64,000 nt of DNA. Source: Schistocerca nitens (Eukaryota; Arthropoda; Insecta; Orthoptera; Acrididae). The stretch lies in contig NC_064618.1 of the NCBI RefSeq assembly GCF_023898315.1, forward strand, positions 182,457,548-182,521,547. Reading direction: 5' to 3'. How positions within the stretch are numbered: the stretch's first letter is position 1; each line of letters starts with the position of its first letter. A program made the translations under genes and the position numbers. Positions 33,880 to 44,828 of the stretch are shown one piece after another. The notes under the pieces are model-generated. The model made no database searches. It was not told where the DNA came from and saw only the letters and a program-made list of their open reading frames with translations.

Positions 33880-35700
33880 CCAGGTACCCAGCATTGCCTG
33901 GGTATGTATTTATTCCAATCTCGTATTTGTCCATATCCTTGTTTTCACTCTCTCTGTCCACTTCCTCCTTCACCTCCATCCTGTCCGTCTTCTCCTAGTC
34001 CGCCTTCTCAGCTGGCACTGTGCTTGCCTCCTTTGCACTGGGCCTGGGTTCGATTCCCGGACGGGTCGGAGATTTTCTCTACTCGGCGCTGGGTGTTGTG
34101 TTGGCCTCATCATCATTTCATCCTCTTCTTCGGCCACAAGTCGCCCACTGTGCCCCGAATGAAATAAGATTTGCACTTGGGAGATCGAACCCGAAATGGA
34201 CATCCCTGCCAACAATGCCATACGATCGTTTCATTTCACCATCTCTCTCTGCCAATCTGCTCCAATCTGCTCCTCCAACCCTATGTCTATTTGCTCTCTC
34301 TACCCCTCTGCCAATCTCTTGCTCTCCCTTCTAATTCCTTCTCTTCCTCGTCCCTCTCTTTGTTCATCATCTCTCTGTTCAGCTCCTCCCCTCCCCTCAG
34401 TTAGTCCACCTCCTGTTCTTCCCTTTCTCTGTCCATTTCTTCCACACCTTCTGTTCATCTCCTCCTCCTCCTCTCTCTGTCTATCTCTGTCTCCCCCTAT
34501 CTCTGTACATCTCCTATTTTTCTCTGTCCATCTCCTCCTCTCCCTTCTCTCTGTCAATCTCCCTCTTCCCCCTCTCTGTGCATCTACTCCTCCCCCTATC
34601 TGTGCCCAGCCCCTCCTTCCCACTCACTGTCTGTCCATCTCCTCCTCCCTCTTTCTCTCTCCATGTCATCACGCCTGCCACAATAGGAGACTGGTGGTTC
34701 TTACCCCCACAGTATTACTTTCCAGACTTTAAATAATATGTGTACCAAATCTGGCTGAAATCCTTCCAGGGTTTACAGACGAGCTCTTTGCCCATAGCAT
34801 TTTCCACATTCTCACCTGTGAAATATATTTCACATATTTATTATTCAAATATATTTCACATTTGTTTAACATATTTCGCCCTGCAGTTTTAATTTTGTGC
34901 AGCTCAATGTTTATGGTTTCGGGTGTCCTGAATTATTTGCTGTACAATGATATTATATTGCAGATACAACCAGTGTTATAAGTGGCTACTGTCGCCGGAA
35001 TGTGTTATGAACAGAGTTGGTAGTAAAGAGGTAACAAATTAAAATGTCATGCATGATGCTGCAGTTTTTGAGGCATCTCATTATTTGATGTCATATGTCC
35101 TGAACTATGTGTCGTACAACAATATAATTTTTTTATGTACATTCAGCGACAGATGTGGATAATGTTTGCGAAAAGTGCTGCTAATGGACTTAGTAGTAAC
35201 AAAGTAATAAATTCAGACGTCTTGCATGATGGACAGTCTTCCATGCACCTCTGTTTATGAAGTGATATCTCCTGAACTATGTGTCACACAATGACATAAT
35301 TTTTCTGGTGTATGCATTGGTATATGTGAATATCATCTGAAACATATATGAATACAGTTAGTAGTAAAGAAGTAACAAATTAAAACGTCATATTCATGCG
35401 GCAGTTTTACTGCATGAACGTCAGAAATGTAGTAAGTGATAAAATTTCTCTATTCAGCGTTTTGTGGGGTCGCCAGCGAAAAGTTTTATAAGTGTTTTAC
35501 AATTACGTGTAAAGCGTATTGCAAGTTTCTAGGTGCTCTTATTCTTAAACACTGGGCAACAAAAGTATGGGTATTCGCACGTGGTGGGCTACACTGTTTT
35601 TTCACCTTCACTCCAACCTCTTTGATAGGTAGGTCGTTCTTAACACCACAGTGATGATTTCCAGACAGTAAGCGATATATGTTCCAACTATGTTTGAAGT
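33880..35700 (+). repeat. Unclassified dispersed repeat, copy A
   Basis: Order: a GGTACCCAGCATTGCCTGGG start, a pyrimidine-rich tract (33940-34670), GGTGGTTCTTACCCCCACAG, AATATGTGTACCAAATCTGG, three 172-bp tandem units (starting near 34926, 35098 and 35270 with TCCTGAA), and CCTCTTTGATAGGTAGGTC near the end. The same order is seen at 59780-62330. No protein motif. It may be the non-coding part of a larger element. Confidence 0.65.
34012..34215 (+). repeat. SINE family 4, inside the pyrimidine-rich tract
   Basis: Box B-like GGTTCGATTCCCGGACGGG is followed by GGAGATTTTCTCTAC, GGTGTTGTGTTGGCC, TCATCATCATTTCATCC and a GTCGCCCACTGTG block, the family-4 order. No clean target duplication was seen. 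Confidence 0.7.
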
Positions 35701-35730
35701 CAATTTAGTAGTTTAGGAGGAGATGTGGTA

Positions 35731-35762
35731 CATACATACACACATACATACATACGTACATA
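35731..35762. repeat. (ATAC)n-type microsatellite
   Basis: ACATACATACACACATACAT and similar units, imperfect. Confidence 0.85.
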
Positions 35763-35789
35763 ATTACATCCATATTTATGATATACATA

Positions 35790-36990
35790 CGACGAGGTAC
35801 AAAACTCATGGGATACCATCTAGTATCGTGTCGGATCTCCTTCTGCCCGACGTAGTGTAGCAAGTGGACGTGGCATGCACTCAAGTCTGCAGAAACAGAG
35901 ATCCATGATGCCCCTATAGCCGTCCATAATTGCGCAACTTTTGCCGGTGCAGGATTTTGTACACGAACTGACCTCTCGTTTATTTCCCATAAATGTTCGA
36001 TAGGACTCATGTCGGGCGAGCTGGGTGGCCAAATCATTCACTCGAATTGTCCAGAATGTTCTTCAAACCAACTGATAACAATTGTGGCGCAGTAAAGTGG
36101 GGCATTGTCATCCATAAAAATTCCATCCTTGTTTGGGAGCATGAAGTCTATGACTGGCTGAAAATGGTCTCCTAGTAGCCGAGCATAACCATTCCCAGTC
36201 AACAATCGGTCCAGTTGGACCAGAGAACCCAGTCCATTCCATGTAAACACAGCCCACACCATTGTGGATCTACCACCACCTTGCACAATGCCTTGTTGAC
36301 AACTTGGGTCCATGGCTTCGAGGAGTCTGCGACACACTCGAACCATACCGTCAGCTCTTACCAACTGAAATCGGGATTCATCAGACCAGACCACAGTTTT
36401 ACAGTTGCCTAGGGCGCAACTGATATGGTCACGAGCCCAGGAGAGGTGCTGTATGCGATGTCGTCCTGTCTGCAAAGGACTCGCGTCGGTCGTTTGTCGC
36501 CATAGCCCATTAACGTCAAATGTCGTCGCACTGTCCTAACGGATACATTTGTAGTGCGTCCCACAACTGATTTCAGCGTCTGTTTTACTCAGTGTTGCTT
36601 GTCTGTTAAGACTGAAAACTCTACGTAAACGCCGCTGCTCTCGCTCGTTAAGTGAAGGCCGTCGGCCGCTGCGTTGTCCGTGGAGAGAGGTAATGTCTGA
36701 ACTTGGTATTCTCGGCACACTCTTGACACTGTGGATCTAGGAATACTGAATTCCCTAACGATTTCCGAAATGGAATGTTCCATTGTCTAGCTCCAATTAC
36801 CATTTCGCGTTCAAAGTCTTAATTCCAGTCGGGCGACAACAATCATGTCTGAAACCTTTTCACAAGAATCACATGAGTACAAATGACGGCTCCGCCAATC
36901 TACTGTATTTGTGTACGGCCGTTGTCTATGCAATTGCACCGCAATCTGTATATGTGCATATCACTATCCCATGACTTTTATCTCCTCAGT
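35790..36990 (-). mobile_element. Tc1-like element (DD36E), degenerate
   Basis: Imperfect terminal repeats share AA(A/C)TCATGGGATA about 14 bp in from each end. The minus-strand transposase is in pieces. The helix-turn-helix region (36589-36783) reads ISEIVREFSIPRSTVSRVCR. WSDESRFQL carries the first Asp and FMDDNAPLY the second. A TGA at 36038-36040 is followed directly by WPPSSPDMSPIEHLWE with the Glu. Counting through the stop, 36 residues separate the second Asp and the Glu. A frameshift separates the N-terminal part. The whole triad is still legible, so decay is moderate. Confidence 0.85.
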
Positions 36991-37831
36991 ATACTATATA
37001 GGGTGGTCCAATGATAGTGACGGGGCCAAATATCTCACGAAATAAGCATCAAACGAAAAAACTACAAAGAATGAAACTCGTCTAGCTTGAAGGGGGAAAC
37101 CAGATGCCGCTGTGGTTGGCCCCCTAGATGGTGCTGCCATACGTCAAACGGATACAACTGCGTTTTTTTAAATATGAACCCCCATTTTTTATTACATATT
37201 CGTGTAGTACATAAAGAAATATGTATGTTTTAGTTGGACCACTTTTTCGCTTTGTGACAGATGGCGCTGTAATAGTCACAAACGTATAAGTACGTAGTAT
37301 CACGTAACATTCCGCCAGTGTGGACGGTATTTGCTTCGTGATACATTACCTGTGTTAAAATGGACCATTTACCAATTGCGGAAAAGGTCGATATCGTGTT
37401 GATGTATGGTTGTTGTGATCAAAGTGCCCAACGGGCGTTTGCTATGTATGCTGCTCGGTATCCTGGACCGTTCGCCGGATAGTTACGTTATTTAAGGAAA
37501 CAGGAAGTGTTCAGCGACATGTGAAACGTCAACCACGACCTGCAACAAATGATGATGCCCAAGTAGGAGTTTCAGCTGCTGTCGCGGCTAATCCGCACAT
37601 CAGTAGCAGACAAATTGCGCGAGAATCGGGAATCTCAAAAACGTCGGTGTTGAGACTGCTACATCAACATGGATTGCACCCGTACCATATTTCTATGCAC
37701 CAGGAATTGCATGGCGACGACTTTGAGCGTCGTGTACAGTTATGCCACTGGGCACAAGAGAAATTACGAGACAATGACAGATTTTTTGCACGCGTTCTAT
37801 TTAGCGACGAAGCGTCATTCACCAACAGCGG

Positions 37832-38032
37832 CCGGCCGGTGTGTCCGAGTGGTTCTAGGCGCTGCAATTTGGAACCGCGCGACCACTACGGTCGCAGGTT
37901 CGAATCCTGCCTCGGGCATGGATGTGTGTGATGTCCTTAGGTTAGTTAATTTTAAGTGGTTCTAAATTCTAGGGGACGAAATGACTTCAGATGTGAAGTC
38001 CCATAGTGCTCAGAGCCATTTGAACCATTTGA
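37832..38032 (+). repeat. Family-1 SINE in the mariner transposase
   Basis: Head GTGTCCGAGTGGTTCTAGGC, box B GGTTCGAATCC, tail GAGCCATTTGAACC. The duplication ACCAACAGCGG at 37821-37831 and 38033-38043 lies in the transposase reading. Confidence 0.93.
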
Positions 38033-38182
38033 ACCAACAGCGGTAACGTAAACCGGCATAATATGCACTATTGGGCACCGGAAAATCCACGATGGCTGCG
38101 ACAAGTGGAACATCAGCGACCTTGGTGGGTTAGTGAATGGTGCGGCATTATGGGAAGAAGGATAATTGGCCCCCATTTTATC

Positions 38183-38382
38183 AAAAATGGTTCAAATGGC
38201 TCTGAGCACTATGGGACTTAACTTCTGAGGTCATCAGTCCCCTAGAACTTAGAACTACTTAAACCTAACTAACCTAAGGACATCACACACATCCATGCCC
38301 GAGGCAGGATTCGAACCTGCGACCGTAGCGGTCGCGCGGTCCCAGACTGCAGCGCCTAGAACCGCTCGGCCACTCAAGCCGG
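38183..38382 (-). repeat. Second family-1 SINE in the same transposase, opposite orientation
   Basis: Reverse-complement family-1 structure with duplication CCCCATTTTATC at 38171-38182 and 38383-38394, only 128 bp from the end of the first SINE duplication. Confidence 0.93.
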
Positions 38383-39299
38383 CCCCATTTTATCGATGGC
38401 AATCTAAATGGTGCAATGTATGCTGAATTCCTACGTAATATTCAACCGATGTTACTACAAGATGTTTCACTGCATGACAGATGGGCGATGTACTTCCAAC
38501 ATGATGGATCCGGCACATAGCTCGCGTGCGGTTGAAGCGGTATTGAATAGCATATTTCATGACAGGTGGATTGGTCGTCGAAGCACCATACCATGGCCCG
38601 CACGTTCACCGGATCTGACGTCCCCGGATTTCTTTCTGTGGGGAAAATTGAAGGATATTTGCTATCGTGATCCATCGACAATGCCTGACAACATGTGTCA
38701 GTGCATTGTCAATGCATGTGCGAACATTACGGAAGGCGAACTACTCGCTGTTGAGAGGAATGTCGTTACACGTACTGCCAAGTGCACTGAGGTTGACGGA
38801 CATCATTTTGAGCATTTATTGCATTAATTTGGTATTTACAGGTAATCACGCGGTAACAGCATGCGTTCTCAGGAATGATAAGTTCACAAAGGTACATGTA
38901 TCACATTGGAACAACCGAAATAAAATGCTCAAACTTACCTACGTTCTGTATTTTAATTTAAAAAACCTACCTGTTACCAACTGTTCGTCTAAAATTGTGA
39001 GGCATATGTTTGTGACTATTACAGCGCCATCTATCACAAGGCGAAAAAAGTGGTCCAACTAAAACATTCATATTTCTTTACGTACTACACGAATATGGAA
39101 TAAAAAATGGGGGTTCATATTTTAAAAAAACGCAGATGATATCCGTTTGACATATGGCAGCGCCATCTAGCGGGCCAACCATAGCGCCATCTGAATTCCC
39201 CCTTCAAGCTATACACGTTTCGTTATTTGCAGTTTTTTCGTTTGATGCTTATTTCGTGAGATATTTGGCCCGGTCACGATCAATGGACCACCCTGTATA

Positions 39300-40059
39300 T
39301 ACAAATGAGCGGACATAACAGAGACTCAGACGAAGAAAGAAAACTAAACTGGACAAGGCATACAAAGTTGTGTGGAATCATTACAACAAATCTATCTCAC
39401 AAAAAGCCAAATTACGCCACTAAGATAGGGTGGTGCTCCCCGAAGGACAGTATGCAGCGGAGACCACACTAATCTTAGGGCATAAACGTATCAGACAACT
39501 AGAAAAAGTAGAACGGAAATTACTTTGGAAAATATTTGGTGCAACTAACAGCAATGGAATATGGATCATGAAACCTATAGAGGAACTATAAAAACATACG
39601 GAGACAATCACAGAAAAGATTAGAAAACGCAGACTACAATTCTATGGACAGCTATACAGAATGCCATTACAAAGACTGACTAAACAGATCTCTGACTGGG
39701 TAATCACTCGAAACAACAGATGGGTGGCAGAAGTAAAAAGCGACCTGAAGTAACTCAACATCACACCAGACACAATAAACTACAGAATAAAATTCAGAAG
39801 CATCATTAAGAAAAGTAAACTACATGAGATACACTGTGACAGGCGTAAAATAGACCTAATAACGCTAGCAAGATCACAGCCGGAAGATGAAAGAAATATG
39901 GGCAACCAAAAAGGCAACGAAGATGGTTCCGAAGACGCGAAGCCGGCACGAAGCCTGAATAGAGGACCGGAGACAGAAACACAGCGAGCGAATGAGAAGT
40001 TTGGGCAGCAAGGAAGGCAGCAAAAGGTTTAGTCCAACTGCGCTATTTAAGGGCAAAAT
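39300..40059 (+). pseudogene. LINE reverse transcriptase, C-terminal remnant
   Basis: The plus strand reads LEKVERKLLWKIFGAT, NGIWIMKPIEEL, EKIRKRRLQFYGQLYRMPLQ and RWVAEVKSDLK, then a long hydrophilic tail. This matches the C-terminal pattern of several non-LTR families. The reading is broken by single stops near 39422 and 39590. It runs into an (AAT)n tract. Confidence 0.65.
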
Positions 40060-40085
40060 ACCAATAATAATAATAATAATAATAA
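40060..40085. repeat. (TAA)n microsatellite, left of the Dong-like LINE
   Basis: Eight or so AAT units. It may be the tail of the upstream LINE and at the same time the target of the downstream one. Confidence 0.9.
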
Positions 40086-41686
40086 CATTTGCTATACATG
40101 GATGATCTAAAACTACTGGCAGCAACAAATCAACAACTCAACCAATTACTAAAGATAACAGAAGTATTCAGCAATGATATAAGTATGGCTTTTGGAACAG
40201 ACAAATGTAAGAAAAATAGCATAGTCAAGGGAAAACACACTAAACAAGAAGATTACATATTGGGTAACCACAGCGACTGCATAGAAGCGATGGAAAAAAC
40301 GGATGCCTATAAATATCTAGGATACAGACAAAAAATAGGAATAGATAATACAAATATTAAAGAGGAACTAAAAGAAAAATATAGACAAAGACTAACAAAA
40401 ATACTGAAAACAGAATTGACAGCAAGAAACAAGAGAAAAGCTATAAATACGTATGCCATACCAATATTGACCTACTCATTTGGAGTAGTGAAATGGAGTA
40501 ACACAGACCTAGAAGCACTCAATACACTTACACGATCACAATGCCACAAATATAGAATACATCACATACATTCAGCAACAGAAAGATTCACATTAAGCAG
40601 AAAGGAAGGAGGAAGGGGATTTATCGACATAAAAAACCTACATTATGGACAGGTAGACAATTTAAGAAAATTCTTTCTAGAACGAGCAGAAACTAGCAAA
40701 ATACACAAGGGAATCACTCATATAAATACATCGGCTACACCACTGCAATTTCATAACCACTTCTACAACCCTTTAGATCACATAACATCAACAGATACGA
40801 AGAAAGTAAATTGGAAAAAGAAAACACTTCATGGCAAGCACCCGTATCATCTAACACAGCCACACATCGATCAAGACGCATCCAACACATGGCTAAGAAA
40901 AGGCAATATATAAAGTGAGACAGAAGCATTCATGATTGCAATACAGGATCAAACAATAAACACCAGGTATTACAGCAAGCATATTATTAAAGATCCCAAT
41001 ACCACAACAGATAAATGCAGACTTTGTAAACAACAAATAGAAACAGTAGATCACATCACAAGCGGATGTACAATACTAGCAAATACAGAATACCCCAGAA
41101 GACATGACAATGTCGCAAAAATAATACATCAACAGTTTGCCTTACAACATAAACTTTTAAAACAACAAGTTCCTACATACAAGTATGCACCACAAAATGT
41201 ACTGGAGAATGATGAATACAAATTAAAACAGAACAGAGCCATTATAACAGATAAAACAACGCCACATAACAAACCTGACATCATACTCACCAATAAAAAG
41301 AAGAAATTAACACAACTAATCGAAATATCCATACCCAATACAACAAATATACAAAAGAAAACAGGAGAAAAAATTGAAAAATACATCCAACTGGCTGAGG
41401 AAGTCAAAGACATGTGGCATCAGGATAAAGTTGACATCATACCAATTATACTATCAACTACAGGAGTCATACCACACAATATCCACCAGTACATCAATGC
41501 AATACAGCTACATCCAAACATATATATACAACTACAGAAATCCGTAATTATTGATACATGTTCAATTACCCGAAAGTTCCTAAATGCAATATAACACATA
41601 CCGTACAGTTAATAGGAAGTGACGCTTGATCAAGGTCCGCGTCACTTTCCATTCTTAACCAGACTTAACGTCTGAGAAAGTAAAGA
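40086..41686 (+). mobile_element. R4/Dong-like LINE, 5'-truncated just before the catalytic box
   Basis: Two plus-strand readings in one frame (to 40913 and 40932-41594) are separated by a TAA at 40911-40913. The first begins LLYMDDLKLLA, the palm YMDD box, followed by EKTDAYKYLGYRQK, AINTYAIPILTYSFGVV and RKEGGRGFIDI. The second has QDQTINTRYYSK, CRLCKQQIETVDHITSGC (a Cys/His cluster) and KPDIILTNKKK followed by QLIEISIP, the pattern of the C-terminal restriction-like endonuclease of R2/R4-type LINEs. A short 3' UTR ends at a (TAA)n tract. Known Dong elements insert in TAA repeats. Fingers and upstream domains are absent, so this copy is inactive. Confidence 0.78.
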
Positions 41687-41708
41687 AATAATAATAATAA
41701 TAATAATA
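41687..41708. repeat. (TAA)n microsatellite, right of the Dong-like LINE
   Basis: Seven TAA/ATA units directly follow the LINE 3' UTR. Confidence 0.9.
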
Positions 41709-41709
41709 T

Positions 41710-42300
41710 ATCCCGTGTGTGAATCTGAAGGCTGGTGTCAGGAGCTACTATAAATATTCTTACACAAGTTTAAGTAAAACATAGACTGATTCAAGACGAT
41801 TGTTTGTGAATATAATTTATTACTGCTATGCTGGGCAAGTCTTTTGGCAGTAGATATTCAGTTGTACCTTAGCAAATCTAGACGGGTCGCTAGTATTTAT
41901 TATTAAATATACCGTCGCGTTTTTCTATGTGTATGTGAAGCTAATCTTAGGAACTACTCTAGGGCTTTGGTACGGTTTTTATCCTATTGGACAGACTGAT
42001 CCACGAGGAATGTTTGTGTACGTATTATAAGTATTTCGTCCAAATTGGCTGAACTATGTGAATTAAACTTCCCTGTGGCGTTTTTCTGTGCTTGTGTGAA
42101 GGCTAATCTCAGAAACTACGGTAGGGATTTTGATACCGTTTTCATTAAAAGAAGAATGATTCACAAGTATGGTTTGTGTGTATAACTTACTACCGTTATA
42201 TCAGACAAGTCTTCCAAATGTAGATGCTTAATGCCATCAGTGCGATGGCAGGACTAGCCGATAGTACTTATTAATAACCTACTTTACCCGGTTCTGTTGA
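41710..42300 (+). repeat. Two Helitron-like fragments in tandem
   Basis: The first runs to GACGGGTCGCTAGT near 41893, followed by TTAT, which fits a CTAGT-type 3' end. The second (about 41930-42290) repeats GTGAAGCTAATCTTAGGAAC and a further GAAGGCTAATCTCAGAAACT unit. Related to 33560-33730. No Rep/helicase coding sequence. Confidence 0.42.
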
Positions 42301-42406
42301 AGTTTACATATGAGGAGCCTGCGGTGACGGACAGAAGAGTATGTAATGAATATACTTACGACTTTCTGGTATCTTCAACGTGTTGACAGGATTGGTGCTT
42401 CGATGA

Positions 42407-42599
42407 TTCAAATGGCTCTGAGCACTATGCGACTTAACTTCTGAGGTCATCAGTCGCGTAGAACTCAGAACTAATTAAACCTAACTAACCTAAGGACATC
42501 ACACACATCCATGCCCGAGGCGGGATTCGAACCTGCGACCGTAGCGGTCGCTCGGTTCCAGACTGTAGCGCCCAGAACCGCACGGCCACTCCGGGCGGC
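42407..42599 (-). repeat. Family-1 SINE
   Basis: Minus-strand family-1 structure with duplication GGTGCTTCGATGA at 42394-42406 and 42600-42612. Confidence 0.92.
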
Positions 42600-42612
42600 G
42601 GTGCTTCGATGA

Positions 42613-43093
42613 GGTCTTTACTTCTTCCGAGTACTTTTCTTTCCTCCCACACATGCCGTTCACATAAACAAGATTACGTACACATTTGAAATAAAATATT
42701 GTAATACGGCCCCTATAAATTCTTTCAATGGCGTAATTTTCCGCTTTTGGCTGTTTTTATTGTGCTACCGGCATTGCAACTTCGGCTTATGTGTCACTGT
42801 CAAACATCTACAAAAATGTTAATATAGTTTGTGGCGGTTCCTGTATTATATGAATGATTGAGGTTTTTTAAAAGTATTTCAGCCTTGAATTCTAGAGCGT
42901 ATAGGAAAAATTGAAGTTACAGCAGGCGAACCAACACTACTAGGGGGCTAAAATCAAAGTAGCACGAAATATTATTTAACCAGCCTAAAAACCATGACGG
43001 GTGCCCTGCGATATGAATATGGCTGCGTGATGAAAAGTTCCACGTCACGTCCTCCGAATATTCTAATAACACTTCGTCACAAAACTAAGAGTA
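42613..43093. other. Unassigned sequence
   Basis: AT-rich. No motif, terminal repeat or tRNA-like box was recognised. Confidence 0.4.
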
Positions 43094-43280
43094 AGTAAAA
43101 TTAGAAGGAAGGTTAGCGTTGGCCGTAATTTTGATGATTTATTAACAGAAAAATCGATTTTCGATCACATAATAATCATCTTCAGTGCTGGAAGTTGAAA
43201 TTTTCACATAATGATCAGTGAATAAGAACTAAAAGACCGCAAATACACCTGAGTATAAACCAACTGTTGGCAAAAACATA

Positions 43281-44828
43281 CAGGGTGTTTCAAAAATGAC
43301 CGGTATATTTGAAACGGCAATAAAAACTAAACGAGCAGCGATAGAAATGCACCGTTTGTTGCAATATGCTTGGGACAACAGTACATTTGCAGGCAGACAA
43401 ACTTTCGAAATTACAGTAGTTACAATTTTCAACAACAGATGGCGCTGCGGTCTGGGAAACTCTATAGTACGATATTTTCCACATATCCACCATGCGTAGC
43501 AATAATATGGCGTAGTCTCTGAATGAAATTACGCGAAACCTTTGACAACGTGTCTGGCGGAATAGCTTCACATGCAGATGAGATGTACTGCTTCAGCTGT
43601 TCAATTGTTTCTGGATTCTGGCGGTACACCTGGTCTTTCAAGTGTCCCCACAGAAAGAAGTCACAGGGGTTCATGTCTGGCGAATAGGGAGGCCAATCCA
43701 CGCCGCCTCCTGTATGTTTCGGATAGCCCACAGCAATCACACGATCATCGAAATATTCATTCAGGAAATTAAAGACGTCGGCCGTGCGATGTGGCCGGGC
43801 ACCATCTTGCATAAACCACGAGGTGTTCGCAGTGTCGTCTAAGGCAGTTTGTACCGCCACAAATTCACGAAGAATGTCCAGATAGCGTGATGCAGTAATC
43901 GTTTCGGATCTGAAAAATGGGCCAATGATTCCTTTGGAAGAAATGGCGGCCCAGACCAGTACTTTTTGAGGATGCAGGGACGATGGGACTGCAACATGGG
44001 GCTTTTCGGTTCCCCATATGCGCCAGTTCTGTTTATTGACGAAGCCGTCCGGGTAAAAATAAGCTTCGTCAGTAAACCAAATGCTGCCCACATGCATATC
44101 GCCGTCATCAATCCTGTGCACTATATCGTTAGCGAATGTCTCTCGTGCAGCAATGGTAGCGGCGCTGAGGGGTTGCCGCGTTTGAATTTTGTATGGATAG
44201 AGGTGTAAACTCTGGCGCATGAGACGATACGTGGACGTTGGCGTCATTTGGACCGCAGCTGCAACACGGCGAACGGAAACCCGAGGCCGCTGTTGGATCA
44301 CCTGCTACACTAGCTGCGCGTTGCCCTCTGTGGTTGCCGTACGCGGTCGCCCTACCTTTCCAGCACGTTCATCCGTCACGTTCCCAGTCCGTTGAAATTT
44401 TTCAAACAGATCCTTTATTGTATCGCTTTTCGGTCCTTTGGTTACATTAAACCTCCGTTGAAAACTTCGTCTTGTTGCAACAACACTGTGTTCTAGGCGG
44501 TGGAATTCCAACACCAGAAAAATCCTCTGTTCTAAGGAATAAACCATGTTGTTTACAGCACACTTGCACGTTGTGAACAGCACACGCTTACAGCAGAAAG
44601 ACGACGTACAGAATGGCGCACCCACAGACTGCGTTGTCTTCTATATCTTTCACATCACTTGCAGCGCCATCTGTTGTTGAAAATTGTAACTACTGTAATT
44701 TCGAAAGTTTGTCCGCCTGAAAATGTACTGTTGTCCCAAGCATATTGCAACAAACGGTGTATTTCTATCGCTGCTCGTTTAGTTTTTATTGCCGTTTCAA
44801 ATATACCGGTCATTTTTGAAACACCCTG
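43281..44828 (-). mobile_element. Mariner-like element with about 170-bp terminal repeats
   Basis: Arms 43281-43449 and about 44661-44828 start CAGGGTGTTTCAAAAATGAC on both sides and run through AACAGTACATTT and CAACAGATGGCGCTGC with few differences. TA duplications lie at 43279-43280 and 44829-44830. About 1.55 kb. The high arm identity and nearly open transposase suggest a recent copy. Confidence 0.93.
43462..44547 (-). pseudogene. Mariner-like transposase with a single in-frame stop
   Basis: From ATG 44547 (MVYSLEQRIFLVLEF) to the stop at 43462 the reading is about 361 codons, broken only by TAG at 44305-44307. The N-terminal helix-turn-helix domain carries FEKFQRTGNV and GRPRTAT, and the second helical domain SVRRVAAAVQMTPTSTYRL. 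WFTDEAYF holds the first catalytic Asp, WFMQDGARPHRT the second and WPPYSPDMNPCDFFLWGHLK the third. I count 42 residues between the second Asp and the Asp of SPD, more than the 34 of classic mariners because of a PKHTGGGVDW segment. It resembles DD41D-type groups such as rosa. The C-terminal end carries ATHGGYVENI. I chose ATG 44547 because upstream codons extend into the less conserved end. Confidence 0.88.

Larger units (their letters stand above)
37360..38826 (+). pseudogene. Mariner-like transposase, split by two SINEs
   Basis: The N-terminal start MDHLPIAEKVDIVLMYGCC is followed by an early stop near 37480. The main open part (37521-37831) has the helix-turn-helix region HISSRQIARESGISKTSVLR and the first catalytic box LFSDEASF, just before the first SINE. 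Between the SINEs the reading continues with MHYWAPENPRWLRQVE. After the second it has YAEFLRNIQPML, YFQHDG with the second Asp, and WPARSPDLTSPDFFLWGKLK with the third, in a shifted frame. Small indels add to the SINE damage. Confidence 0.85.
36999..39295 (+). mobile_element. Mariner-like element with long terminal repeats and two SINE insertions
   Basis: Inverted repeats of nearly 300 bp (36999-37296 and about 39000-39295) begin TAGGGTGGTCC and CAGGGTGGTCC and share CCAAATATCTCACGAAATAA and AAGTGGTCCAACTAAAACAT-type blocks. TA duplications lie at 36997-36998 and 39296-39297. Without the two SINEs (about 424 bp with duplications) the element would be about 1.87 kb. Long terminal repeats are unusual for classic mariners but seen in some insect IS630-mariner groups. 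Confidence 0.9.

Noticed and set aside
34196-34732. 178-codon plus-strand frame rich in Ser, Leu and Pro
   Set aside because: It is a translation of the CT-rich tract and shows only composition bias.
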